The position numbers and the translations under genes were made by a program. Below the pieces are notes generated by a model. The model was not told the origin of the DNA. It ran no database searches and worked only from the letters and a program-made list of their open reading frames with translations. Below are positions 9,061-17,222 of a DNA stretch of 64,000 nt, piece after piece (the first letter of the stretch is position 1; the number at the start of each line of letters is the position of its first letter). The stretch spans positions 11,764,501-11,828,500 of the forward strand of contig NZ_JAPNKA010000001.1 of NCBI RefSeq assembly GCF_026626635.1, given 5' to 3'. Origin of the DNA: Archangium lansingense (GTDB taxonomy: Bacteria; Myxococcota; Myxococcia; Myxococcales; Myxococcaceae).

Positions 9061-9068
9061 GGGTATCG
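9031..9068 (+). repeat. Dispersed GC palindrome, copy A
   Basis: CCCTCTCCC (9031-9039) and GGGAGAGGG (9043-9051) form a perfect nine-base stem with a three-base loop, followed by the tail ACGGGGTGAGGGTATCGA. Related copies lie near 24731, 32774, 32881, 44855 and 49792. This one sits inside the 3' end of the YchJ-like gene and supplies its stop codon. It may also end transcription between the convergent YchJ-like and HtrA genes. Confidence 0.75.
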
Positions 9069-9111
9069 AGGGCCCCGGGTTCTCCCCGTGCCACTCCCGT
9101 GCCCCACTCCC

Positions 9112-10653
9112 CTACTCCACGGGAATTCTGAGGGCGCGCAGCAACCGATTCTCCCCCACCTGGATGCGCAGCAGCAGCACGGACCCGGGCTTCTGAGCGC
9201 GGACCACCTGGGCGAACTCACGCGGGTTGCGCACCTGCTTGCCACCGGCCTCGACGACGACCATGCCAGGCTGGAGGCCAGCGCGGTCCGCGGGCGAGCC
9301 GGGGTCCACGGCGATGATCATCGCGCCCTGCTGGACGCCCGGGGCCATGCGAGGATCCACCTCCTGGAGACGCAGGCCCACCTTGTGGCCAGTGTCCTCC
9401 TCCTCGCGGCCCTGCTCCGGGCTGGTGGCGACCCCCTCGAGATCCGGGCGCTCGCCGAGCTTCACCTGAACCTCCCGCGACTTACCGTCGCGGTAGACGG
9501 TGAGCTTCACGGTCTCACCGGGCGGGCGGAAGCCGATGTCACGGGTGAGACCACGCGAGGACTCGACGGGCGCGCCGTTGATGGCAGTGATGACGTCATC
9601 CTGCTTGAGCCCCGCCTTGGCGGACGGGCTGTCCGACTGCACGCCCGTGACGATGGCGCCCTTGCGCGCATCGACCTTGAGCGCCTGGGCGAGCTCGGAC
9701 GTCAGGTCCTGCACCGACACGCCCAGCCAGCCGCGGCGGATCTTCCCCTTCTCCAACTGCGGCAGCAGCGCCTTGGCCATGTTGGAAGGCACGGCGAAGC
9801 CAATGCCCGTGCCGCCGCCGACAATGGCGGTGTTGATGCCGATGACCTCGCCCCGCATGTTGAAGAGGGGGCCACCCGAGTTGCCCGGGTTGATGGCGGC
9901 GTCCGTCTGCAGGAAGTTGTCGTAGGGACCGGCCTGGATGTCGCGCGCACGGGCCGAGAGGATGCCGGCGCTGACGCTGGAGGTGAGGCCGAACGGGTTG
10001 CCGATGGCCACCACCCCGTCTCCCACGCGGATATCGTCCGAGTTGCCGAGTCGGGCCACGGGCAGATCCTTCACGTTGCCCTGGAGCTTGAGGAGGGCCA
10101 GGTCGGTGAGCGGATCCCTCCCGAGCACCTTGGCATCGAACTCGCGGCCATCGGTGAGTCGGATGCGAATATCGATGGCGTTCTCCACCACGTGGTTGTT
10201 GGTGAGGACGAGCCCGTTGGGGTCGATGATGAAGCCCGAGCCCTCGCCCTGCTGGATGCGCTCCTCGGGGATGGCACCGGGAGGAAGGCCGGGGCCGCCG
10301 AAGAAGCGCTCGAAGAGATCGCCCGGCAGGCCCTCCATGGAAGGGGCGCGGGCCTGAATCTGTACGTTGACGACCGAGTCATTGACGGCCTCGACCAGGT
10401 CCGCGATGGACTCCGCCGGTCCTGAACCCCCCACCGCGGCCTGCGGCTGTGGGGCCGGCTGTGGCTTTTGCGTCGGCTCCGCCTGACCCGTGCCCCCAGT
10501 GCCCCGTTCCGGTGAAGGAGGGGCTTCTCGCTGCTCGGAAGGAGCCGGTTTCGCCGGCTCCCGGTTGCGAGCTTCACACCCGGTGGTGAGCGCCAACATG
10601 AGGGCATTGAACAGGATGAGTTGCTGCCAGAAAGCCGAGCGGGCGTGCTTCAT
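9112..10653 (-). CDS. HtrA/Deg-family serine protease lipoprotein (DegP/DegQ-like)
   Basis: 513 residues. The N-terminus ends in a lipobox (LALTTGC, Cys26), then comes a Pro/Gln/Ala-rich linker to about residue 80. The trypsin-like domain has the full triad: His154 (TNNHVVENA), Asp184 (DPLTDLALLKL) and Ser259 (NPGNSGGPLF). Two PDZ domains follow (about 300-395 and 415-505). The family degrades or refolds damaged envelope proteins in the periplasm. The lipid anchor is unusual compared with soluble E. coli DegP. ATG 10653 is preceded by an AGGGAGG ribosome site. It is divergent from the SEC-C gene across 193 bases. Confidence 0.93.
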   Translation of the reverse strand: MKHARSAFWQQLILFNALMLALTTGCEARNREPAKPAPSEQREAPPSPERGTGGTGQAEPTQKPQPAPQPQAAVGGSGPAESIADLVEAVNDSVVNVQIQARAPSMEGLPGDLFERFFGGPGLPPGAIPEERIQQGEGSGFIIDPNGLVLTNNHVVENAIDIRIRLTDGREFDAKVLGRDPLTDLALLKLQGNVKDLPVARLGNSDDIRVGDGVVAIGNPFGLTSSVSAGILSARARDIQAGPYDNFLQTDAAINPGNSGGPLFNMRGEVIGINTAIVGGGTGIGFAVPSNMAKALLPQLEKGKIRRGWLGVSVQDLTSELAQALKVDARKGAIVTGVQSDSPSAKAGLKQDDVITAINGAPVESSRGLTRDIGFRPPGETVKLTVYRDGKSREVQVKLGERPDLEGVATSPEQGREEEDTGHKVGLRLQEVDPRMAPGVQQGAMIIAVDPGSPADRAGLQPGMVVVEAGGKQVRNPREFAQVVRAQKPGSVLLLRIQVGENRLLRALRIPVE

Positions 10654-10846
10654 CGAGGGACATCCTCCCTAGGTGGGAAGATGCGGACCGCGCGCGAACA
10701 GACAACCATCCTCCAAGCGGGAGCACAGCGGCCAGGGACCCCTCGCCCGCTGGCTCCCCTGCCACCAGGAGCGCGGAGCTCACCGGGCGGGAGAAGTAGT
10801 GCCGCCGGAGGCGACTTCTCCCGTCAGGCGTGCTAGGGCCCTCGCC

Positions 10847-12130
10847 ATGCCATCCCGCAACGAGCCCTGCCCCTGCGGCAGTGGACAGAAGTACAAGCGA
10901 TGCTGCCTCGGTGAGGCCCGGCGCTCTGGCTGGAGCGGCCTCCTCCCTGCGCGCCGGGGGCGGCCCACCGGGGTCGATGAGGTCACCGCCGAGGCCGCCG
11001 TCCTGGCCGAGGATGTGCTGGCGTCTCCCAATCCCATCCAGCGGACCCGCGAGGGGATGATCCTGCTGCGGGAGATGTTCCGGGAAGACGGGCCGCTGGC
11101 GTCCCTGCGCTGGTCCTGGGACGAGCTCGTCCCCGTCGTCGAGCGGCACATCTTCCGGGTGACGGAAGAGGTGGAGGACATGGAAGAGCGCCGGGAGCGG
11201 CTGTTCGACCGCTGCGCACCGGAGCTGATGGACTCCGAGCGCGTGGAGCGGTTCGACCAGGGGCTGCGCCAGGCGTTGATGGAACCAGGGCGGACCCAGG
11301 AGGAGCGGCGAGCGCTGGCCGTTTCGGTGTTGGAGATGCGGGGCGTCTCCCGCCTGCCCCCGTACACGTACTGGCGGCACCAGTCGATGGCGTGGCTGAT
11401 GATGGCCCAGGTCACGGAGTGGGCGGCGCGCCGCAGCCGGATGAACGCCGCCGTGGGGTGGGCCCTGGGCGAGGAGCCCGGCCAGGGAAGCGGACCGGGG
11501 ATGAGCCCGCGGGCCATGCTGCGAGCCATGGAGGAGCCGGAGCGGGTGCTGGCGGCCGTGAGGGATGCGGCACAAGCCGATCCGGAGCTGATGGAGCTGC
11601 TGGCGAAGTACGAGCAGTCCATCCTGCGCTCCATCATCTACGGCGAGACGCCCGAGGTGCTGAACGGCGAGGAGTGGCTGTGGATGACGGTGGTGTTGCG
11701 CGAGCCGCTGCGGCTGGAAGCTCCGGAGCAGGCCGCGCACGTGGATGTCGAGGCGCTGCTGGCGAAGCTGGACGAGGAGGTGAAGCAGGCAGTGCTGACG
11801 CGGGTGGAAGCGGCCAGCCGGGACCGCTCGTCTCCGCCGGAGGCGCAGCAGTGGTTCGACTGGGCCTACAAGGTGCTGGTGGTGCACCCGCTGGCCTTCT
11901 ACGGAGCGTTCGCCAAGGCGCGCGAGGCGCCCCTGCTCGAGCGCTTCGAGGGAGAGGCCGGGCTGGTGCATGAGCTGCAGCGGCGCGAGCGGTGGCGAGC
12001 GGAGGACCTGGAGCCCTACCGGCTGCACCTGGCGGCACGGGAAGCACACGGGGCCGAGCAGCGGGTGCGGCGGCTGCAGGCCCTGCTGCGCGGGGGAGTG
12101 CCCACGCCAGGCCCCGTCCTCAAGGCGTGA
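10847..12130 (+). CDS. SEC-C zinc-motif protein of unknown function
   Basis: 427 residues. ATG 10847 was chosen because the protein then opens MPSRNEPCPCGSGQKYKRCC, the SEC-C zinc-binding motif; sequence upstream in frame is not protein-like. The rest is helical and Glu/Arg-rich with no membrane segment and no catalytic motif I recognise. SEC-C motifs occur at the SecA C-terminus and in many unrelated soluble proteins, so the motif alone gives no function. It stands alone, convergent with the DUF2381 gene (63 bases between stops). Confidence 0.75.
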   Translation: MPSRNEPCPCGSGQKYKRCCLGEARRSGWSGLLPARRGRPTGVDEVTAEAAVLAEDVLASPNPIQRTREGMILLREMFREDGPLASLRWSWDELVPVVERHIFRVTEEVEDMEERRERLFDRCAPELMDSERVERFDQGLRQALMEPGRTQEERRALAVSVLEMRGVSRLPPYTYWRHQSMAWLMMAQVTEWAARRSRMNAAVGWALGEEPGQGSGPGMSPRAMLRAMEEPERVLAAVRDAAQADPELMELLAKYEQSILRSIIYGETPEVLNGEEWLWMTVVLREPLRLEAPEQAAHVDVEALLAKLDEEVKQAVLTRVEAASRDRSSPPEAQQWFDWAYKVLVVHPLAFYGAFAKAREAPLLERFEGEAGLVHELQRRERWRAEDLEPYRLHLAAREAHGAEQRVRRLQALLRGGVPTPGPVLKA

Positions 12131-12193
12131 GGAACGGCCCACCCCCGCTGAGGGCAGGACACATGTGGAGCGGCGCCTGGCCCCGGCCCCGTC

Positions 12194-13138
12194 TCAGGGA
12201 AACGTCACGCCGCGCACGGTGAGGGTGCGCGCTCCTTCCGCCTCGCCAAGCTCGAGGCGGAAGGAGCCCCGGGCCTGCGCCACCGTCGCCTCCGCCTCCA
12301 CCACGAGCAGGCGCCGTGTTCCCGCCACCAGAGGTTCGGGCTGCCAGACCCGAACCACCTTGAGCCGCACGCCTTGCTCGTTCACAAGCTCCGCGACCCC
12401 GGCGCCCTCCGCCACCCAGGGCCGTGTGTCCGTGCTGTCCACGTGCAGTTCCGCCGCCACGAGGCCCCGTCTCTCGACGCGATAGCTGTAGGCTTCCCAC
12501 ACCACGAGCGTCTCACCGGGACGCTGAGAGAAGTCCCTTCCGAGCGCGAGCTTCCGCCCCACGATGCCCGCGCCGTCACCCACCAGCCCGGCGTCGACAA
12601 AGTCCGAGAAACCCTCGGGGCGCGGCGCCTCGGGGCCGGTGCGCTCCCGCTCCCGCGCGGCCTCGCACCGCTCGGCTCGCTCGCGCTGCTGCCGGGCCTC
12701 CTGGTTCGACGACGCACAGACACCGGGCTGGCGGATGACCTGCACTTCGTGCTCGCCCCGGATGGGGTGCACCCGCAGCCTGAAGGTGACACGCTCGAGC
12801 CCCTGCGCCTCCGCGAAGCGCACCGTCACCGTGAGCGGCTCGTCCGGCGGTGGTACGCCTGCGAGCCGCAGCATCACCATGCCCTCGGCCTCGTTCACCG
12901 CCTTCTTCACCCACCGCTCGTCCACCTCCACGCCACCGGGTTGCAATGGGGTGTCGAACACCAGATGGGTGGAGTGACGAGGACTGACGTCCACCGGGTG
13001 TTGCACCTTCGCGCTCTCCGCCGTGAGTTCCAGGCGGCGTGCGCCCGGCATGTCCCACTTCTCGGAGGCGGGCCAGACAGGGGCGGACGGGTCCGTGAGA
13101 AGCGTGAGCAGCAGGGGGGCGGCGAGCAGGGGAGACAT
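12194..13138 (-). CDS. DUF2381 family (TIGR02268-like) exported protein
   Basis: 314 residues with a short hydrophobic leader (MSPLLAAPLLLTLLTDP), then a beta-rich protein. The features RRLELTAESAKVQHPVDVSP, a LVFDTPLQP segment, and a central Cys flanked by a Glu/Arg-rich helix (NQEARQQRERAERCEAARERE) fit the DUF2381 family, a set of paralogues I know only from Myxococcus/Stigmatella-type bacteria. Function is undescribed. It lies 64 bases downstream of a Ser/Thr kinase gene on the same strand, a pairing that recurs in these genomes, so it may be a partner or substrate of that kinase pathway. Family call is from pattern memory. Confidence 0.75.
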   Translation of the reverse strand: MSPLLAAPLLLTLLTDPSAPVWPASEKWDMPGARRLELTAESAKVQHPVDVSPRHSTHLVFDTPLQPGGVEVDERWVKKAVNEAEGMVMLRLAGVPPPDEPLTVTVRFAEAQGLERVTFRLRVHPIRGEHEVQVIRQPGVCASSNQEARQQRERAERCEAARERERTGPEAPRPEGFSDFVDAGLVGDGAGIVGRKLALGRDFSQRPGETLVVWEAYSYRVERRGLVAAELHVDSTDTRPWVAEGAGVAELVNEQGVRLKVVRVWQPEPLVAGTRRLLVVEAEATVAQARGSFRLELGEAEGARTLTVRGVTFP

Positions 13139-13202
13139 GGGCGGGGTGACCTCGGGAGTGACCAGGGTAACAGAGACTTCCGACGTCAGCCCCTATCAGC
13201 TC

Positions 13203-15380
13203 CTACCGCTTCTCCCGCTCCTCGTACTTCCAGGCCTCCCCGAAGCGCTCCACTGGCCAGAGGAATCCGCCATTTGGGACCATGGCGGTGTCCTTGCCGC
13301 TGCCCTCTTCTTTCTCCAAGCCCCAGTCCGGTCCGTCCTTCAGTTCCAGGCACACCACGTACGATTTCCCCTCGGGCGTGTGCACCTGGGTGAAGCGTCC
13401 GTGTACACGGCGCTCGCCAAAGAGCCACTCGCCGGTGATCAGGGTGCCCGCGGGCAGCTTGCCCCAGCCTTTGGAAGAGCCCGTCAGATACAGGGTCACC
13501 GGACCCGGACGCACGGGGATGCGCACGCTGGTGTAAGGAATGAACGCGCTCCCACGGGAGCCAGGGTAGATGAGGCCCAGTTCCTTCATGTTCTGCGCGG
13601 CCTCGGGAGGGCACTCGGCGGGAGGCGGGAGCGGGGACGGGGGCACCACCTGGGGAGTGGCGGTGGCACAGCCACTGCCCAGGGTGCAGGTGAGCACGAC
13701 CGCACTCACCTTCGCAGCCGTGGAGCCTGTCTGCTTGGGCTGGGGCTGCTGCGGGGAAGCGGGAGCCTTCGCTGGAGTCTTCTTCTTCACGCGCGTCTCC
13801 TGGGAGCGCGTCGCACGGGCGACGGGCGCGGGGGTTGCCGCCACTGCGGGCGCCGCGCCGCCGTCACCTTCTGGCCGCTTCCACGGGGGCGCCACTTCCT
13901 GTCCCTCCGGCTCCAGGGTGATAGGAAAGAACTCCGGCGGTAGGCTGGCGCGCGGTGTCCCCAGCGGTGGAGTGGTGGACACGGAGCCACGCGGCGGCAG
14001 GTGCACGGCGAACCATGCGCCGAGGCCCACCACCAGCACCACCCCGACGGCCTGGAGCAAGCGCTGCGAGCGTGCAGCGGGCAGGGCCGCCTCGCGGGTG
14101 AGCGGAGGCGGTGGTGCCTCTGCTCGCGTCGCGTCCGCCTCGCTCGCTACCGGCGGCCCGTCGAGCGGCGCGGTCTCCCCCGGGGCGGCCTGGGGCGTGT
14201 CCGCTTCTGGCGCCACGGCCTGCTCCGAGGTTTCCTCACGTACGGGCGGAGCGTCGGGCGCCCCGGGCGCTGGCGGCTCCCCGTCCGAGGCGAGGGTGGA
14301 CACCTCGTCCAGCGCACGCGGCTTGCCGCGCACGGGCAGGTGCTCGTAGGAGGCCAGCCGCGCGTAGAGCGCCAGCGCGTCCCCACCGGCCCACATGTCG
14401 CGCTCGCGCACGGTGGTGGCGGTGTGCGGCCCCCAGGCCTCGCACAGCGGTGTGCGCCACGCTCCGTCCGCCTGCTTCAACGCCTCGCCCAGCGCCGCGT
14501 CCACCGCGAGCGCGTCCGCGTACCGCTCCTCGGGCCGCTTGCGCAGCATGCGCCAGCACACCTCGCCCAACTCCCTGGGCACCCGAGGGTTGAGTTCGTG
14601 CGGCACCGGCGGCTCCTCGTGGAGGATGGCGTGCACCAGCTCGCCCTCGCTGCCTTGGAAGGGCAACCGGCCCGTGAGCATCACGTACAGCTCCACCCCG
14701 AGTGCCCAGAGGTCATCCGCCGGGCAGGGGCGCGAGTCCTCCAGGCCGCGCCAGGCGAGCCACACGCGAGGGCTGACGTAGGGCCAGGTGCCCGGGGGAA
14801 AGGCCCCCGTCACCGGAGGAGCGCCCTCATAGGTGGCCACCCCGAAGTCCACCAGCACCAGCCGCTCCTCGCCATACACCAGCAGATTGGCCCCCTTCAC
14901 GTCGCGGTGGATGATTCCGGCCGCGTGTACCGCCGAGAGCTGGCGCGCGCCCTGGCGGAAGAGAAGCGCCGTCTGGAGCGAGTCGGGGTTGTGCACGCGA
15001 GTCCACACGTCCAGCGGCAGTCCTCGCACGTAGGGCATGACGAGGAAGAGGTAGAGGGGCTGGTGCTCGGGCCACAGGCCATGGGCCTCCAGGGGCAGGC
15101 CGCCCGCCTCGCTCAGCTTCCGCATGACGTCGCGCTCGCGCAGGGCCCAGTGCCGGCCGCGTGGCAGGGGGAGGAACTTCACCGCATAGGTGCGGCCCTG
15201 GCGCACGGCGCGGAACACGGTGCCCTGGCCGCCGCTGCCCAGCTTCGCCTGTAACTCGTAGCCGGCCACCTCCAGGCCTGGCCGGGGCTGGTAGTGCTCC
15301 GGCGAGTCCCGCTGAAGGTGCGGCGGTGCTTTCAGACTTCGCGGCTCGTCCCCTGCGCTGTGCGTCCCGGCCTCGCTCAT
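13203..15380 (-). CDS. Transmembrane Ser/Thr protein kinase fused to a lipoprotein-like domain
   Basis: 725 residues, preceded by a strong GGAGGTGAGG ribosome site. Kinase domain about 39-300: glycine loop GSGGQG, Lys68, catalytic HRDVKGANLL (Asp160), DFG 178-180. An Ala/Pro/Glu-rich linker leads to a membrane helix (about 441-459) and an outer part. Within the outer part, residues about 557-571 read like the end of a lipoprotein signal peptide with a Cys (KVSAVVLTCTLGSGC). This suggests an ancestral fusion of a kinase with a separate lipoprotein whose final ~150 residues remain (YTSVRIPVRPGPVTLYLTG). It probably senses an envelope signal and phosphorylates cytoplasmic targets; ligand and substrates are unknown. 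Confidence 0.92.
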   Translation of the reverse strand: MSEAGTHSAGDEPRSLKAPPHLQRDSPEHYQPRPGLEVAGYELQAKLGSGGQGTVFRAVRQGRTYAVKFLPLPRGRHWALRERDVMRKLSEAGGLPLEAHGLWPEHQPLYLFLVMPYVRGLPLDVWTRVHNPDSLQTALLFRQGARQLSAVHAAGIIHRDVKGANLLVYGEERLVLVDFGVATYEGAPPVTGAFPPGTWPYVSPRVWLAWRGLEDSRPCPADDLWALGVELYVMLTGRLPFQGSEGELVHAILHEEPPVPHELNPRVPRELGEVCWRMLRKRPEERYADALAVDAALGEALKQADGAWRTPLCEAWGPHTATTVRERDMWAGGDALALYARLASYEHLPVRGKPRALDEVSTLASDGEPPAPGAPDAPPVREETSEQAVAPEADTPQAAPGETAPLDGPPVASEADATRAEAPPPPLTREAALPAARSQRLLQAVGVVLVVGLGAWFAVHLPPRGSVSTTPPLGTPRASLPPEFFPITLEPEGQEVAPPWKRPEGDGGAAPAVAATPAPVARATRSQETRVKKKTPAKAPASPQQPQPKQTGSTAAKVSAVVLTCTLGSGCATATPQVVPPSPLPPPAECPPEAAQNMKELGLIYPGSRGSAFIPYTSVRIPVRPGPVTLYLTGSSKGWGKLPAGTLITGEWLFGERRVHGRFTQVHTPEGKSYVVCLELKDGPDWGLEKEEGSGKDTAMVPNGGFLWPVERFGEAWKYEEREKR

Positions 15381-15510
15381 GCGCGCCTCACCTCCGAGGT
15401 GGGTCAGCCTAACATGACCGCTGAAAGCTGGTGTGCGCGGACGGTCGCCCTTATCCCGCCTCCATCACCGGGAGCCAGTCTGGAGGCCCCTTCCTCGGGT
15501 GGAGGTGACT

Positions 15511-15528
15511 TGTCATCATGACATGTCA
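15511..15528. promoter_or_regulatory. Overlapping TGTCA/TGACA palindromes
   Basis: TGTCA (15511-15515), TGACA (15519-15523) and TGTCA (15524-15528) form two overlapping inverted repeats: TGTCAT-C-ATGACA, and the perfect ten-base TGACATGTCA. They lie 40 bases upstream of the start of the toxin-like gene (15569) in the gap divergent from the kinase gene. Position and symmetry suggest an operator for that gene, but no cognate regulator is visible. Confidence 0.45.
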
Positions 15529-15568
15529 GCCCCTCATGGTGCCCTCCCCAACCGCACCGGGGAGGAGC

Positions 15569-16318
15569 ATGTTGGACATGAAGAACAGTGGAACCAGGAC
15601 GAGGCGCACCTTGGGGTTGGCGGGTTTTCTCTTGGTGCTCGTAGCGGCCCTCGGTGCCCAGGCGGAGCCGCCCTCCTCCAAGCTCCCTGGCCGTAAGCCG
15701 GACTCCAAGGAGCCCTGGGGCGCTTTTCTTGGCAAGGCCGCTCATTACGCCATTGGCAAGGAGTACAGCGTACGGCATCCCACTCACATCGTCTTCCTCG
15801 ATGAAAGTCTCTCCACCATCGTAGGGGATGGGAAGCTGGGGAATCCCAAGCGTCTTTCGGAGCTCGTGAGGCGCTTGCGCCCGGACATCACCGATATCGA
15901 TGCCTTCGTGCTGTTCGAGCTCAAGCCGGACAATGAGGCGTCGCGCGTGGAAGGGAGAGACCAGGCGGGGCGCTACCTGGCGGCGCTCAATGAGGTTGCC
16001 GAGCCTGACAAGAAGCTCGTGGGAGGCACCGGCTTCGAGGGGGCGCTCTTCCTCGAATTCGAGAACGGGGGAGCACTCTGGCAGTTGTCCTGGCGCACGT
16101 CAGAGCCCGGAGTGACGCTGTACCGCTGGAGCTACCGGCGCAAGCAGCCCGGTGCCTCCTGGAAGGAGCGGGCGGCCCAGAAGGAAGAGGAGTTGCCCAG
16201 GGAAGAGGTAGAGCAGCGCGGTGAGATGGCCGAGCAGGCGATCCGGGCTGCGTATGACAAGGGCGAACGACCCAAGGGCTTCCAGGGTCAGGTCTACCTG
16301 CCTGTGGACTGCCGCTGA
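15569..16318 (+). CDS. Secreted PD-(D/E)XK nuclease-toxin-like protein
   Basis: 249 residues from ATG 15569, which has a GGGGAGGAG ribosome site directly upstream; ATG 15578 is possible. A Sec-type leader (RRTLGLAGFLLVLVAALGAQA) precedes the mature part. Residues 104-120 read RPDITDIDAFVLFELKP, the Asp...Glu-x-Lys layout of PD-(D/E)XK nucleases. The following G-x-x-Q-x-x-x-YL-x-x-LN (about 129-141) matches the motif of restriction-endonuclease-fold domains in polymorphic toxins (RPDI...YEIKP...Q...Y). I infer an exported nuclease, perhaps an effector, without the large carrier region typical of polymorphic toxins. The next gene, 83 bases on, is the candidate partner. Confidence 0.6.
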   Translation: MLDMKNSGTRTRRTLGLAGFLLVLVAALGAQAEPPSSKLPGRKPDSKEPWGAFLGKAAHYAIGKEYSVRHPTHIVFLDESLSTIVGDGKLGNPKRLSELVRRLRPDITDIDAFVLFELKPDNEASRVEGRDQAGRYLAALNEVAEPDKKLVGGTGFEGALFLEFENGGALWQLSWRTSEPGVTLYRWSYRRKQPGASWKERAAQKEEELPREEVEQRGEMAEQAIRAAYDKGERPKGFQGQVYLPVDCR

Positions 16319-16401
16319 GCGGGCGGGAGGCGTCCGCCGCCCTCGGAGCGACGTACCCGGCGCTTGAGGAGCACTTGACCGCTGTGGTAGGGCGAAAAGC
16401 C

Positions 16402-17205
16402 ATGACCCCGGCCCCCCCACTGGTGCTCGAGCTTCCAGCGTGGCTCTACGACACCACCGCCGCCATCCGCCGCAAGGCGAGAACCGAGGGACGCTGGTGG
16501 GCCCGGCAGTACCTCAAGACCGGTGCCTTTCCCCAGCCCCGGCAGATGCGTCAGGTGCCGCCCGGCGAAGTGCTGGTGATGCACTCGGCGGCCAACTTCG
16601 ACACGGGCGACCCCCGCTGGCGGATGCACCTGTTCGGCGAGATCTCCGTGGACCTGGCTGAAGGCGTCCCGGACGAGGAGTACCCGCGCATGAGGGAGTC
16701 CTTCGAGTCCTTCTGCCTGAGCACTCCTTGGGGGGCCATCTACTATGCCGTGCCGCCGCCGCCGCCGCGAAGCGCGGAGCGCATGGCAATCCGGCTCGCC
16801 TCTCTGCTCCGCTTCTGGGACGTGCTCCAGGGCCCTCGCTATGCGTTCTGGTCATTCGATCAGAAGTACACGCTGGACGAGCTCATGGATGATAGCTACC
16901 GCAAGACCCTGGAGGCCTGGTGCCCTGGAGGCCCTGCCTCGGTTCGCGAGCACCTGGCCCTGACGATGGAGCGCATGGCGCGCGCTACCCGAGAGGATTG
17001 CGAGGAGGCCGTGCTCCGGATGATTCCCTACCTGGTGGAGGCGAACGCCGATCTCAAACACCGCGAGGTGCTCAGCGACCCGGACTTCCTGCGCGAGCGC
17101 CTCTCCGCACTTCCTCCGGAGAAGTTCGAGGATATCTCCAGCGCCTTCAAATACGGGTTGACCGGGCAGTTGTACACCTGGGACAGGGAGTTGGGGCGTC
17201 ATTAG
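16402..17205 (+). CDS. Uncharacterised soluble protein, possible immunity partner
   Basis: 267 residues. ATG 16402 was chosen over an upstream TTG because the sequence becomes protein-like from MTPAPPLVLELPAWLYDTT; no strong ribosome site is seen. There is no leader, membrane segment or catalytic motif I recognise. The composition is acidic and Trp/Tyr-rich (WSFDQKYTLDELMDDSYRK). I do not recognise the family. It follows the secreted nuclease-like gene on the same strand by 83 bases, so an intracellular immunity role is possible from position alone. An unrelated housekeeping role is equally open. Confidence 0.55.
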   Translation: MTPAPPLVLELPAWLYDTTAAIRRKARTEGRWWARQYLKTGAFPQPRQMRQVPPGEVLVMHSAANFDTGDPRWRMHLFGEISVDLAEGVPDEEYPRMRESFESFCLSTPWGAIYYAVPPPPPRSAERMAIRLASLLRFWDVLQGPRYAFWSFDQKYTLDELMDDSYRKTLEAWCPGGPASVREHLALTMERMARATREDCEEAVLRMIPYLVEANADLKHREVLSDPDFLRERLSALPPEKFEDISSAFKYGLTGQLYTWDRELGRH

Positions 17206-17222
17206 GTCCAAGGAAGCGCGTC

